A stretch of DNA of 64,000 nt from Pokkaliibacter plantistimulans. GTDB lineage: Bacteria; Pseudomonadota; Gammaproteobacteria; Pseudomonadales; Balneatricaceae. Positions 16,485 through 25,900 of this stretch are shown here, in pieces. The translations under genes and the position numbers were made by a program. The DNA is taken from positions 2,604,001-2,668,000 of the forward strand of contig NZ_CP177354.1 in the NCBI RefSeq assembly GCF_046844695.1, in the 5' to 3' direction. How positions within the stretch are numbered: position 1 is the first letter of the stretch; the number at the start of each line of letters is the position of its first letter. The notes beneath the pieces were generated by a model. The model was not told the DNA's origin. It was given only the letters and a program-made list of their open reading frames with translations, and made no database searches.

Positions 16485-16677
16485 ACCTGTTCGCGGATAG
16501 GTTAAGTATTCGACGGCTTAGCTCAATATGCTCTGTATTGGGTGAGCTACCGGTCTTGTCTGTCGGGCTGATAAATGCCACCCGTTACGGGGGCTGCCTG
16601 GTTAAATTACCTACCTGTGCTCTTGTTTTCCTTCTTTGAGATAAATACTGTATGGCCATCCAGTTTTAGGGGCGGCT

Positions 16678-18663
16678 ATGCGACTCTATTTGTGTGAAAA
16701 GCCTTCGTTGGCCAGAGAGGTGGCCAGGGCGCTCGGTGGTGGGCAAAATCAGGATGGATTGATTGCCGGTCAAGGCTGGCAGGTCACCTGGCTGTTTGGG
16801 CATATGTATGAACTGGCACCACCTGATAGCTATTCCCCTTCATGGAAAGCGTGGCGTCTTGATACATTGCCGATGATTCCTGATAGCTGGCAGCGGTTGC
16901 CTCGCAAAGGCGTCAGTAAACAGCTGTCTGTTATTCGTGGTTGCCTGAAGCAGGCACGAGAGGTGGTCAACGCTGGTGATACGGGCCGCGAAGGTGAGCT
17001 GTTGATTCGCGAGTTGCTGGAGGAAATGAACTGGCGTGGACCCTTGTTCCGTCTTTGGCACCATTCTCTGGAGTTGCCTGTGCTGCAAAAGGCGCTGGCC
17101 AACTTACGTGGCGGGTCTGAATTTGATGGCCTGCTGTCTGCCGCAAAGGCTCGCCAGTATTCTGACTGGTTGGTCGGTATGAATTTCTCCCGCGCTTATA
17201 CCGTGCGCGCCCGTGGTGGTGAGCAAGGTAAGGGTGTGCTGATCAGTGTTGGTCGGGTTCAGTCGCCTACACTGGCGCTAGTAGTGGCTCGTGACCGGTT
17301 GATAGAGAATTTTGCCAGTGTGTGCCACTACGGCGTTAAAGCGGAGTTTCAGATCAAAGCCGCACGCTACTGGGGGGAGTGGTTGGCGCCCGAAGAGTGG
17401 CTGGATGAGCAAGGGCATCTGCTCAATCCACAGCTGGCGCAGGAGCAATTGGCGCGTGTGATAAATCAGCCTGCACATATCGAAAGTTGCGAAGCCAGTC
17501 AGCAGCGAACGCTGCCGCCCTTGCCATTTTCTCTATCCAAACTGCAGGCCTGGGCTTCCAGACGGTATGGTTATCCTGCCAAGGCAACATTGGATGCACT
17601 GCAGTCACTCTATGAAAAGCACAAGTTGCTGACCTACCCCCGTACCGACTGTGAATATTTGAGCTCAGCGCAATGGGCTGATGTCAGTCGACAGATGCAG
17701 GCGTTATCCAGCACTTCTGAGTTAAGTTCGGTGGTTGCTGCTGCGTCGACCGCAAAGCGCCCGCGTTGCTACGACGATGGCAAGATCGGTGAGCACACGG
17801 CGATAGTGCCGACCGGAACCCGTCCAGAGCTTTCACGATTATCCGCCATGGAGCGCAATCTTTATCTTGCCTGCGCTACTCGCTGGCTGATGCAGTTTTA
17901 TCCGCCGTTGTTGGTTAAGCGGTGGCAAGTCATCACTCAGGTTAATCAGCTGCGCTTTCAGAGCAAGGGTAAGGATGTGCTGGAGCAAGGCTGGCGCGCG
18001 TTGGAAGGGAGTGAGCTACAGAGTGACTGGTGTCCTCAGTGGGCAGAGTTAAGTAAAGGGGATCATGGCCTGTGCTTGCAGGCTGAGGTTACCGAGCATC
18101 AAACCGAACCTCCTGATTACTACACTGATGGCACGCTGATTGCTGCCATGGCACAGATTGCCAAGACCGTCGACGATCCGGATCTGCGCGAGCGGCTGAA
18201 GGAGGCTAAGGGGATTGGAGAGGAGAGTTCACGGGCAGCTATTATCGAGCTTTTGCTGGAGCGTACTTATCTGCAGCGTCAGGGTAAACAATTACGAAGC
18301 ACAGAGCTGGGGCGACAGGTTATTGACTGGCTTTTGCCGCAGCTGACAAGTCCGGTACTGACGGCGCGCTGGGAACGTGGATTGGAGCTGGTGGAGAAGG
18401 GGGAGATGGATCTGCCCACCTTCCTGTCCCATCAGGCACGATGGATCAGCAAATTGATTGATGCAGTACGGTCCCAACCAGCACCACAGATTGTAGTGAC
18501 AGCTCAGGTGTCGCCGAAAAAGAGCATAAGACGAAGAGCGGCAGGCAAACGTGCTGTGGTAAAGACTGACAGCGAGAAGAGGGTGTCTCGTGGGGCTCGG
18601 GGCGAAGGTGGTGTGCCCACGGCCCGCTCTCGTCGTCGCAAACCCACTTCTGCCGAAGCTTGA
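16678..18663 (+). CDS. topB: DNA topoisomerase III
   Basis: A type IA topoisomerase that cuts one strand and passes another, resolving precatenanes and recombination intermediates. The 661-residue protein has the Toprim domain at the N-terminus (RLYLCEKPSLAREVARALGG, AGDTGREGELL with the acidic metal triad) and the catalytic Tyr at residue 320 (YPRTDCEYLS). The C-terminus from about 600 is a basic tail (KSIRRRAAGKRAVVK, ARSRRRKPTS) instead of zinc fingers. The start ATG at 16678 matches the family. It is followed by a short terminator and, 230 bases on, by the mksFEB condensin operon on the same strand. Confidence 0.95.
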   Translation: MRLYLCEKPSLAREVARALGGGQNQDGLIAGQGWQVTWLFGHMYELAPPDSYSPSWKAWRLDTLPMIPDSWQRLPRKGVSKQLSVIRGCLKQAREVVNAGDTGREGELLIRELLEEMNWRGPLFRLWHHSLELPVLQKALANLRGGSEFDGLLSAAKARQYSDWLVGMNFSRAYTVRARGGEQGKGVLISVGRVQSPTLALVVARDRLIENFASVCHYGVKAEFQIKAARYWGEWLAPEEWLDEQGHLLNPQLAQEQLARVINQPAHIESCEASQQRTLPPLPFSLSKLQAWASRRYGYPAKATLDALQSLYEKHKLLTYPRTDCEYLSSAQWADVSRQMQALSSTSELSSVVAAASTAKRPRCYDDGKIGEHTAIVPTGTRPELSRLSAMERNLYLACATRWLMQFYPPLLVKRWQVITQVNQLRFQSKGKDVLEQGWRALEGSELQSDWCPQWAELSKGDHGLCLQAEVTEHQTEPPDYYTDGTLIAAMAQIAKTVDDPDLRERLKEAKGIGEESSRAAIIELLLERTYLQRQGKQLRSTELGRQVIDWLLPQLTSPVLTARWERGLELVEKGEMDLPTFLSHQARWISKLIDAVRSQPAPQIVVTAQVSPKKSIRRRAAGKRAVVKTDSEKRVSRGARGEGGVPTARSRRRKPTSAEA

Positions 18664-18679
18664 GTGCTCAGATAAGTCG

Positions 18680-18699
18680 AGGATTTGTAATCCTTTTTT
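18680..18699 (+). terminator. Short terminator after topB
   Basis: AGGATT TGT AATCCT, a 6-bp stem with 3-base loop, is followed by TTTTT. It lies 17 bases after the topB stop and would part topB from mksF, though the short stem may allow read-through. Confidence 0.6.
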
Positions 18700-18893
18700 G
18701 AACATCTCTCAGTATCCATGAGAATAGATGGCCAATACTCTGTTCGTGCAGGATTTTCATGGTTGCTTTCCTGTCAGAGCGTAGCCATGGTCCGGCTAAT
18801 CCGTTATCTTTAGCCGTTTATTTCCCCAGGGTGGGTGGCTGCTGCTTGTCCTGCCCTGATAGATAGAACGCCTTATGAACAGAGAACGCTGCA

Positions 18894-20288
18894 ATGCTGT
18901 TTAATCACCTGCCGGATGAGCTGTTTGGACCCCTGGCGGGGACAAACAAGGCTGTCTATCAGGCGGTCTTACTGGAGCTGGCAGATCTCTTCTTTGACGA
19001 AGACGCTGTGGATCCCTTTATTCCCCGTGATCTGGTGCGCTCGAGCATTGAAGATGCCGTCGTCAAATATGGAGTGAGGCATCTTGCTCCGGAGGGGGAT
19101 CATGATCATGAGCCACCTCGCTCGGTAGCTGAGACCGCAGCAAGAATTTACCGCCGTCTGTTGCTGACTGGCTGGCTGGAAGAAGAAACTCGTCTTTATC
19201 GTACTTTCGTACTGATGTCGCCTGCCATCAGTTATGTACTGCGCTCGTTGGTGAGTGTGGCGCGGCAGGGTAAGCGCAGTTATGGCGGCACCATTCTCAA
19301 TGTGCTCAGTTCGGTGGAGTCGGCCATCAATGATCCTGAAGGGCGTGGTCTGGCGTTGCAGGAAGCTGCCAGTACAGCAGCGCAGTTCAGTGCGCATCTG
19401 ACTGATATTTTGTTGGGATTGCGAGAGCTGCGGAAGAATATTGCAGCGACGAATGATCCACAGCGAATCCTCAAGGGCTTCTTTGAGGAGTTTGTTGAGC
19501 GCATTCTTGTTGCTGACTACAAGACGCTTAAGACGCAAAACAACCCGTTCCGTTTTCGCCGGCAGATACTTTCTCACCTCAAGGAGCTGCAGTTTGATCC
19601 TCCCAAACTGGCAGCACTGTCGCGGCACTATCAGGAGCAGATGGATGTTACCTATGTTGAGGGGCAGAATCTGGTCCACCAGCATATCAGTCGCGTTATC
19701 CGTATCTTTGAATCGGTGGATCAGCGCTTATCCCTGATCGATGATTTCCGTTTCCGTCTGGAAAAGCGTGTAGCTGATACTGTCCGTTATATGGACAAGA
19801 CTACGCCCGGCATGTCTGCGTATCTGCAGCGTATGATCAGAGCTGTCGCAGAGCATAGCGACGAGCAGATTCCGCTGGTTGCCAGTCTTTATCAGCCTGC
19901 GTTCCTCTCGCCACGCTCTATCCGTGTGCCGCCGAAGCGTCGGCCAACACCACCGCCCAGAGTTATTCGTCAGATTCAGATTGACCCGGCAGTGCTGGAG
20001 TTACGGGAGCGCTTCAAGCAGTTCAAGGCCCGGCGGGAAGTCAGTGTCGACAAGGTCGGTACCTACATGCAGATGCAGTTCGCTGGGCGTAAACAGATGC
20101 GTGCCAGTGATTTCAGCATTGACAGCATCGAAGACTATGTGTGCTTCAGCTACGTCCGCCACCTGGGATCACTGGGCAAGCAGGGTAAGTCGCTGAGTAA
20201 AAGCTACCGGATTCGTTTTGAGGACACCTACACCTGCGTCGGCGGGATGGTTGAGTGTCGCGATTTTGTTATTGAAAGGATCGATTGA
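18894..20288 (+). CDS. mksF: Condensin kleisin subunit MksF
   Basis: Kleisin subunit of a MukBEF-like SMC (MksBEF) complex that compacts DNA and aids chromosome segregation. The 464-residue protein is mostly helical. The N-terminal part resembles a winged-helix domain (LVRSSIEDAVVKYGVRH, AARIYRRLLLTGWLEEETRL). A middle helical bundle (HLTDILLGLRELRKNIAATN, FEEFVERILVADYKTLKTQN) and a C-terminal winged-helix part (ELRERFKQFKARREVSVDKV) follow. Recognition rests on this layout and on the order F-E-B with overlapping ends. The ATG at 18894 has a modest GAG site. The stop overlaps the mksE start by one base (TGATG), implying translational coupling. Confidence 0.85.
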   Translation: MLFNHLPDELFGPLAGTNKAVYQAVLLELADLFFDEDAVDPFIPRDLVRSSIEDAVVKYGVRHLAPEGDHDHEPPRSVAETAARIYRRLLLTGWLEEETRLYRTFVLMSPAISYVLRSLVSVARQGKRSYGGTILNVLSSVESAINDPEGRGLALQEAASTAAQFSAHLTDILLGLRELRKNIAATNDPQRILKGFFEEFVERILVADYKTLKTQNNPFRFRRQILSHLKELQFDPPKLAALSRHYQEQMDVTYVEGQNLVHQHISRVIRIFESVDQRLSLIDDFRFRLEKRVADTVRYMDKTTPGMSAYLQRMIRAVAEHSDEQIPLVASLYQPAFLSPRSIRVPPKRRPTPPPRVIRQIQIDPAVLELRERFKQFKARREVSVDKVGTYMQMQFAGRKQMRASDFSIDSIEDYVCFSYVRHLGSLGKQGKSLSKSYRIRFEDTYTCVGGMVECRDFVIERID

Positions 20289-21037
20289 TGCTGGGTGATC
20301 TCGCCAAAGCGGCCAAAAAGGCCGAGCACCATGAAGCCGAAGACTTTGTTCAGGCGGCAAAATTACTGATTGCCAATCAGTTCCTCTATGCCGAGAAGAC
20401 CAGTCAGCGGCCCTATTATTTTCTTGTCACTGAGCATCTGGATTATTTCCGCAATCTGTTTGAAGCCATTGGCTGGACGCTGGTTTATCAGGCTGATGAA
20501 GCCTTTGTTGGAATTTTGCCCGGTGAAGAAGAACGTACTCAGCGCCTGAAGCTGGATGAGTCGCTTTTTCTGTTGGTACTGCGCCAGCTCTACGAAGAGA
20601 AGCTGGAGAACTTCGAGGTGGAGTCAGGCCGTGCCTATATCGATCTGGACAAGGTGCTGCAGACGTACGAGCACTTGACCAACAAAGAGCTGCCCAATGA
20701 AACGCGGATGAAGGATATCCTGGCTTTGTTTGCCCGACACGGAGTGGTTGAACGTGGCAAACCGCATGAGACAGATCCGAAGAATATGACGCTGGTTATT
20801 CAGCCGGTCATACGTCAGGTTGTGGTCGAGGATTATCTGGGCCAGCTGGATCAGCTGATTGCCACCGATGAAGAAGGTCAGAGCGTAAAGGCCAGGGTGG
20901 CTGCGGTGACTGAAGAAACTGGTGAATCTGATGCTGAGCTACTGCCAGAAAAAGTGGAAGACAAGACTGAAGCGGAAGAACACGTAGTGCTGCAAGACGA
21001 ACAGGTTGCCACCGAGGATAAAGATGAAAACGCTTAA
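20288..21037 (+). CDS. mksE: Condensin accessory subunit MksE
   Basis: A 249-residue protein in the MukE/MksE position, between the kleisin and the SMC. It is helical and winged-helix-like (LAKAAKKAEHHEAEDFVQAA, RPYYFLVTEHLDYFRNLFEA, LDESLFLLVLRQLYEEKLEN), with an acidic low-complexity tail from about residue 195. It binds kleisin and DNA in the complex. ATG at 20288 overlaps the mksF stop; a TTG one codon earlier is possible. The 3' end overlaps mksB by 14 bases. Confidence 0.85.
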   Translation: MLGDLAKAAKKAEHHEAEDFVQAAKLLIANQFLYAEKTSQRPYYFLVTEHLDYFRNLFEAIGWTLVYQADEAFVGILPGEEERTQRLKLDESLFLLVLRQLYEEKLENFEVESGRAYIDLDKVLQTYEHLTNKELPNETRMKDILALFARHGVVERGKPHETDPKNMTLVIQPVIRQVVVEDYLGQLDQLIATDEEGQSVKARVAAVTEETGESDAELLPEKVEDKTEAEEHVVLQDEQVATEDKDENA

Positions 21038-24000
21038 CCGCATCGTTCTGGTCAACTGGTACATGCTGGGAGCCGTGGACATTCCTATTCGCGGTAATGT
21101 TGCTATCGTCGGCCCTAACGGCTCTGGTAAATCGTCTATTCTGGATGCAGTGCAGACGGTGCTGATGGGCGGTAACAAGCAGTGGCTGAGCTTCAACGCC
21201 AGTGCCGGTGAGCGCAGTGAGCGCAGCTTGCGCACCTATTGTCTGGGCTATCTGGATGACACCGGGGCTTCCGGGCGTAAACATCACCGTGAAGATGCGA
21301 TCAGCTATCTCGCGCTCAGTTTCAAGGATGACAAAACCGGCAAGGAAACTGTTATGGGGATGGCGATTGCCACCTCCTTGAGTAATCCGGATGAAGATAT
21401 TCTGGGGCGCTTCATCCTGCCGGATTTTGCTGTGTGTCTGGATGATTTTTCCATTCGCCAGGGTGATGGCCGAATCCCCCGCAGCTGGGAAGAGGTGCGT
21501 GAGTCGTTCCGCAGCCGCTGCCCGGAAATGGTTCTGGAAAAACGCGCTAAACGCTTCCTCAAGGAAGTAATGGTGCACTTGAGTCACGATCCTAACTTCC
21601 CTAATGATGAAGAGAAGTTTGTTAAAAACTTCAAGAATGCCATCAAATTTTCGCCTATCGACAGCCCGACCAAGTTCATTCGCGAGTATGTGCTTGACCA
21701 GAATATTGTTCATGTCGGTGCCTTCCGTAAGTCACTGGAAGAATATCGGGCGATGGAAGAAAAAACCCGCGAAGTGGCGAAGCGCCTTACTGAGCTGGAG
21801 AAGATCGAGGAGCAGGACAAAGCCTGTGAGCGTCACCATAAAAACGGCAGCGAGTACGAATGGGTCGTTCACGAAACCCGCTTTGAGCAGGCTGACCTGA
21901 AAAAGGAGGAGACCGCTGAGCGTCTCGATGCCTTGCATGAGCAGGAAGAGCAGCTGAATCAGCAGCTGGAAGCGATGTCTGATGCGCTGTCGCAGGTAAT
22001 GGAACAGGTTGCTGAGGCGCGTGCCAGCCTGAATAACTCAGACAGTGTTCACAAGCTCAAGGCGTTGGAATCGAATCTGGAGTCACGTCAGCACGCTTTA
22101 AACAGTGTCAAGGCAAAGCTATCCAGCCAGTACGACCTACTGCGAGCGACGGTGGCCTTCGCAAAATATGAACAGTATTTGCCAAAGGACTTCCTGAGTA
22201 CCGTAAAAGAGTCGGTAGCGCTGTGGCGTGAAGGGGAAGGTCTGGCAGCCAGTGACTGGCCAGCCAATCCGGTGGAAGTGGATCGCGTGGTCGGAGCGCT
22301 GCGCAAACAGGTTGATGCCGTGCGTCTGGAAGTGGCAGCCAAAGCTCAGGATACCGTGATCCGTCTGAATACGTTGAAAAATGAAATTCAGGAGCATCGC
22401 GAAGCCATCGATCAGATGAAACAGGGTAAAGCGCCGCTGAAGCGCAATACTCAGGAGTTGATGTCGCTGCTGACGGAGTACGGTATAGAATCCACGCCTC
22501 TGTGTGAGCTGGTGGACGTGATCGACGAAAAGTGGCGCCTGGCAATCGAAAGCTTCCTCGGTGGCAGGCGTGAAGCATTACTGGTTGATCCAGAGAAAGT
22601 ACAGGATGCGGTTACTCTTTACCGGCGCAAAGGACGTCATCTGAAAAACTGTCGGATTATCAATACACGACAAACAGATAAGTGGCTTGATCGTAGCGAC
22701 AAGCGCTCGTTAGTGCAGTTTGTTCAGTGTCGAAGTGAGCATGCTCAGGCCTATATTAATCGTGCGCTGGGCGGGGTAATTGCGGTCGAGACCGAAGCCG
22801 AGCTGTTGAAACAGGAACGTGCGATCACCCCGGATTGCATGCTGCAGGCTGAAGGTAGCACCACCTCGATTCGTGAGGAAAGTCCCATGCTTGGCGGTGG
22901 CCAGCGCCAGAATCGTCTGGCTGATCAGGACAGGGCATTCGATGTCATGGTCAAGGACTATCAGGCTCTGGATCTGGCTCATCAACAGCTGGAAGGTTTG
23001 CGCGAATCTATCATCAAGTTGGCGACTCGCCTGGTAGGTGAAGGTGAGACGGCTTTTGCTCTGTGTAATGAGCGGATGCAGCTGGATGCTGAAATGCAGG
23101 CCTTGCGTAACAGTATCGAAGAGCTACGCAACATGGAGGATGGCCCTGCGCGCAGTCGTCTGGAAGAGGCGGTCAAACTGCAGCAGGCCAAGCAGCAGGA
23201 TCAGCGCAAGCTGATGGATAAACTGCAAGCGCTGAAGACTGAGGTCATCAAGCTCGAAGCCGGGCTTGAGGTGCTGGAGCGTGAAATGCAGGAGCACGGT
23301 CAGGCGCGTCAGAAATGTGCCGAGCGTGAAGGATTTGATGCGCAGTCGGCTCAGGAACGTCGTGACTATCTGGAGTCCAGCTGTCAGGGCGAGCTGGAGC
23401 GCATCATCTTTGAGGCGGCTCGCAAGGCGCAAGCTGAATTGCAGCTGGCAGAGCGTAAACGTAACGGTGTGCGTGATCTGGTGGCGGAGTACAAGGCGCG
23501 TTACCACGCCAATACGATTACCGCTGAACAGGTGGCGCATCTGGGAGGGGATGCTAGTCACGAGCAGTTGATGGGCTTCGTTGCCGAACAGTTGCGTTTG
23601 TTGCGTGACTCTGAGCTGGCTAATTATCAGCGTCAGGCTGAGCGTGCGCGGATGGAGGCAGAGACGTCATTCCGTTCTGACTTTGTGGCGCATCTGAATG
23701 ATCAGATCGACAAGATTAAGGGGCTGATCAAAGAAATTAACCAGCACCTGAAGCAGCGCCCGTTCCATCGCGAAATGTATGCCTTCACGATGACGCCTAA
23801 TCCTGAATTGAAAGATGTGCTGGAGCTGGTGGAAAGCTTCTCGCGCCATGATCAGGCTAATGTGGGGTCACTGTTTGATACCAGCATTCAGGCCGACTCA
23901 CCTCACCGGCTGGCACTGGAAAAAATTCATCAGGTGCTAAAGGATGAGGGTGAAGCGCATCTGCTCCAGGATTACCGGAACTTCTACAACTTCGAACTGA

Positions 24001-24437
24001 TCGTGATGGATTTGGAGGGAAATCAGAAGACAACCCTCAGTCAGCGTATCAAGACGGGATCGGGTGGTGAGCATCAGGTGCCATTTTATGTGGCCATTGC
24101 TGCAGCACTGGCGGCGACTTACCGTCTGCGAGAAGGGCAGGAGGGTGAAGTGGTGGGAGGCTTCAGTCTGAGTCTGTTCGATGAGGCCTTCAATAAGCTG
24201 GATTCGGGTAACACCCAGACATCGCTCGGCTTTATGACCGATCTGGGGCTGCAGACCATGATTGCTGCGCCAGATGACAAGTACTCGCTGATGTCGTCCA
24301 CCATGGATACCATCATTAACGTTTGCAGGGATGGCAATGTGGTGGATCTGGACGTGGAGTTTCCTACTCCGGAAGGTAAGGCACTACTTAATTCAGATAG
24401 TCCCTACCGTCTAGAACAGGCGCTGGCGGAAGAGTAA
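21024..24437 (+). CDS. mksB: Condensin SMC-like ATPase MksB
   Basis: The SMC-like ATPase of the MksBEF complex, 1137 residues. Walker A is GPNGSGKS at residues 30-37. Long coiled coils run from about 240 to 470 and 640 to 910 around a hinge-like block near 490-620 (STPLCELVDVIDEKWRLAIE, QVEAELLKQERAIT region). The ABC signature (TGSGGEHQVPF) is near 1012 and Walker B (LFDEAFNKLD) near 1050. It is shorter than MukB (about 1480), as is usual for MksB. The ATG at 21024 (GAGG upstream) is preferred to an in-frame TTG at 21006. No MksG/JetD nuclease-like gene follows, so a chromosome-organising role is more likely than Wadjet plasmid defence. Its last 50 bases overlap a convergent unknown gene. 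Confidence 0.9.
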   Translation: MKTLNRIVLVNWYMLGAVDIPIRGNVAIVGPNGSGKSSILDAVQTVLMGGNKQWLSFNASAGERSERSLRTYCLGYLDDTGASGRKHHREDAISYLALSFKDDKTGKETVMGMAIATSLSNPDEDILGRFILPDFAVCLDDFSIRQGDGRIPRSWEEVRESFRSRCPEMVLEKRAKRFLKEVMVHLSHDPNFPNDEEKFVKNFKNAIKFSPIDSPTKFIREYVLDQNIVHVGAFRKSLEEYRAMEEKTREVAKRLTELEKIEEQDKACERHHKNGSEYEWVVHETRFEQADLKKEETAERLDALHEQEEQLNQQLEAMSDALSQVMEQVAEARASLNNSDSVHKLKALESNLESRQHALNSVKAKLSSQYDLLRATVAFAKYEQYLPKDFLSTVKESVALWREGEGLAASDWPANPVEVDRVVGALRKQVDAVRLEVAAKAQDTVIRLNTLKNEIQEHREAIDQMKQGKAPLKRNTQELMSLLTEYGIESTPLCELVDVIDEKWRLAIESFLGGRREALLVDPEKVQDAVTLYRRKGRHLKNCRIINTRQTDKWLDRSDKRSLVQFVQCRSEHAQAYINRALGGVIAVETEAELLKQERAITPDCMLQAEGSTTSIREESPMLGGGQRQNRLADQDRAFDVMVKDYQALDLAHQQLEGLRESIIKLATRLVGEGETAFALCNERMQLDAEMQALRNSIEELRNMEDGPARSRLEEAVKLQQAKQQDQRKLMDKLQALKTEVIKLEAGLEVLEREMQEHGQARQKCAEREGFDAQSAQERRDYLESSCQGELERIIFEAARKAQAELQLAERKRNGVRDLVAEYKARYHANTITAEQVAHLGGDASHEQLMGFVAEQLRLLRDSELANYQRQAERARMEAETSFRSDFVAHLNDQIDKIKGLIKEINQHLKQRPFHREMYAFTMTPNPELKDVLELVESFSRHDQANVGSLFDTSIQADSPHRLALEKIHQVLKDEGEAHLLQDYRNFYNFELIVMDLEGNQKTTLSQRIKTGSGGEHQVPFYVAIAAALAATYRLREGQEGEVVGGFSLSLFDEAFNKLDSGNTQTSLGFMTDLGLQTMIAAPDDKYSLMSSTMDTIINVCRDGNVVDLDVEFPTPEGKALLNSDSPYRLEQALAEE

Positions 24438-25161
24438 GCCGGACTTCTGGTGCTTGTAGTACCGGGCGTGGCAACGCGCCCGGTAGTTTTGGCATCAGCA
24501 CTGCGAAGGGTTGACCATCACGGTTGATCAGGAGTTCTTCTTCGTGTGTGCGGACCTTGTAGCGACTTGGCTTGTCGAGGATGTTGAGCAGTAATGCGAG
24601 ACCATCAAGCCGCGGAGCCATGTTCTGGTTAGCGGTTTTACTACCATAAAGATAGTGATATTGATGGTTTGCCAGTAGTGACAGCAGTGCGCCCAGGCTC
24701 CAGCGGGCAGGCCACTCACTGAGTGGGGCCAAATTGGAGAGCAGGCTTGGCGAAAGGATTTCTCTCTCACGCGCGAAAAAGCGGCGGATGCTCAGGGCAT
24801 GGCCATTACCCAGTCCGTCGTAATCCAGGACGGTTTTGCTGAAATCCAGTTGCTCCAGCAGGTAGAGCATAAAGCTCAGGCTGAAGCGGCAGTGGGCAAT
24901 GAAATACTTGATGGGATCGGAACTGGTCTTGGCGCCAATACTGTACTTGATGGCTTGCCGCCCGTTGCGCACCCCTTTGTTGAGCAAGGTAATCATCAGA
25001 TGATTGCTCTGCAGGTCAACCAGTGTTTCCGGCTCGTTGACGAAGCAGTAACGCTGCTCTCTCTGGATGAAATCATGCCATTGCTCGGCATTCTCCAGTT
25101 TGGGCAGGATTCTGATCATCATCCGTGGGGATTCCTCGATCTTCACTATTTTCCTGTTCAT
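24388..25161 (-). CDS. Protein of unknown function (257 aa), convergent with mksB
   Basis: A 257-residue protein I do not recognise. N-terminal part mixed alpha/beta (RMMIRILPKLENAEQWHDFI), a central helical part (RFSLSFMLYLLEQLDFSKTV, RRFFAREREILSPSLLSNLA), and a Pro-rich C-terminus (LPKLPGALPRPVLQAPEVRL). No signal peptide, membrane segment or catalytic motif is evident, and it does not look like the JetD/MksG nuclease. It overlaps the last 50 bases of mksB tail to tail. Upstream of the ATG at 25161 there is no clear Shine-Dalgarno, so the start could be at a Met 13 codons later. Coding status is supported by length and amino-acid composition. Confidence 0.65.
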   Translation of the reverse strand: MNRKIVKIEESPRMMIRILPKLENAEQWHDFIQREQRYCFVNEPETLVDLQSNHLMITLLNKGVRNGRQAIKYSIGAKTSSDPIKYFIAHCRFSLSFMLYLLEQLDFSKTVLDYDGLGNGHALSIRRFFAREREILSPSLLSNLAPLSEWPARWSLGALLSLLANHQYHYLYGSKTANQNMAPRLDGLALLLNILDKPSRYKVRTHEEELLINRDGQPFAVLMPKLPGALPRPVLQAPEVRLTLPPAPVLDGRDYLN

Positions 25162-25344
25162 GGAGTTCTGCTAGGGTGCCTCGACGAAGCATAACAGGTT
25201 TATCTGTTTGCGCCAGCGTTAAGCGAATGGCGATAACCTATTGAAGTTGCAGGTCTGTACTAAGCAAAAGTTATCGACGTTTAGCTCTGTAACTTGACGG
25301 TGAAAATGTTTCGTCAGGCTCTGCTGTTGTGGGGAGAAGGTGGA

Positions 25345-25782
25345 ATGGCTGAGTTTGAACTGCATCCGCAATTGCGTGCAGACACGCACTGGATAGGGGA
25401 TTTGCCGCTCTGTCGTGTGCTGTTAATGAATAACAGCAACTTCCCGTGGCTGGTACTGGTGCCTAAACGGGTCGGTCTGCGTGAATTGTTTGAACTGAGT
25501 GATGCCGATCAGCTGCAATGGTTGGCGGAGTGCAACCTGATTAGCCGTGTGCTGGTAGCCGAGCTGGCAGCGGAAAAATTGAATATCGCCGCGCTGGGGA
25601 ATATGGTCCCGCAACTACACATCCACTGTTTGGCTCGCTTCCAAAGCGATCTGGCATGGCCTACTCCGGTCTGGGGGAAAGCACCTGCAGTGGCCTATCT
25701 TGAGGAAGAGCTGGCTGCATTGCTAACAAGGCTAAGAGCAGCGTTGCATCGTGGTGGTCTGGTGTTTGTCGATGCCTCATGA
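25345..25782 (+). CDS. HIT domain protein (diadenosine tetraphosphate hydrolase-like)
   Basis: A 145-residue histidine-triad family protein: FELHPQLRADTHWIGDLPLC, then LLMNNSNFPWLVLVPKR, NIAALGNMVPQLHIHCLAR and a WPTPVWG tail. The active-site segment is QLHIH; the third His of the classic triad is not at the usual place, as in the Pseudomonas relatives I know. HIT proteins hydrolyse nucleotide phosphoramidates or dinucleoside polyphosphates. The start ATG at 25345 (MAEFELHPQL) with GGAG upstream is preferred to the longer open frame from 25294. Confidence 0.85.
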   Translation: MAEFELHPQLRADTHWIGDLPLCRVLLMNNSNFPWLVLVPKRVGLRELFELSDADQLQWLAECNLISRVLVAELAAEKLNIAALGNMVPQLHIHCLARFQSDLAWPTPVWGKAPAVAYLEEELAALLTRLRAALHRGGLVFVDAS

Positions 25783-25818
25783 GGCCGTTGGGTGAGTAGG
25801 CAAGGCTTTGAAATGGGG

Positions 25819-25824
25819 TATAAT
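25819..25824 (+). promoter_or_regulatory. Candidate -10 box (TATAAT) for fmdB-aspS
   Basis: A perfect TATAAT lies 77 bases upstream of the FmdB-family start, after the HIT gene stop. The matching -35 is poor (TAGGCA, 16 bases upstream), so this is a candidate only. Confidence 0.45.
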
Positions 25825-25900
25825 GCTGCGCCTTGACCTGAGGGTCTTACACACAAGTTGAAGGTGTGTGCTATCGCCTGATAGATGCGAGTTCTGATCC

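Noticed and set aside
18969..19685. 238-aa minus-strand ORF within mksF
   Set aside because: Fully antisense to mksF; no Shine-Dalgarno and no recognisable domain.
20808..21713. 301-aa minus-strand ORF across mksE and mksB
   Set aside because: It lies opposite clearly coding mksE/mksB, including the Walker A region, and shows no family motif.
18894..25161. Full Wadjet (JetABCD / MksBEFG) plasmid-defence system
   Set aside because: Subunits F, E and B are present, but the convergent neighbour is too short and lacks a Toprim-like JetD/MksG appearance; it is also on the other strand.
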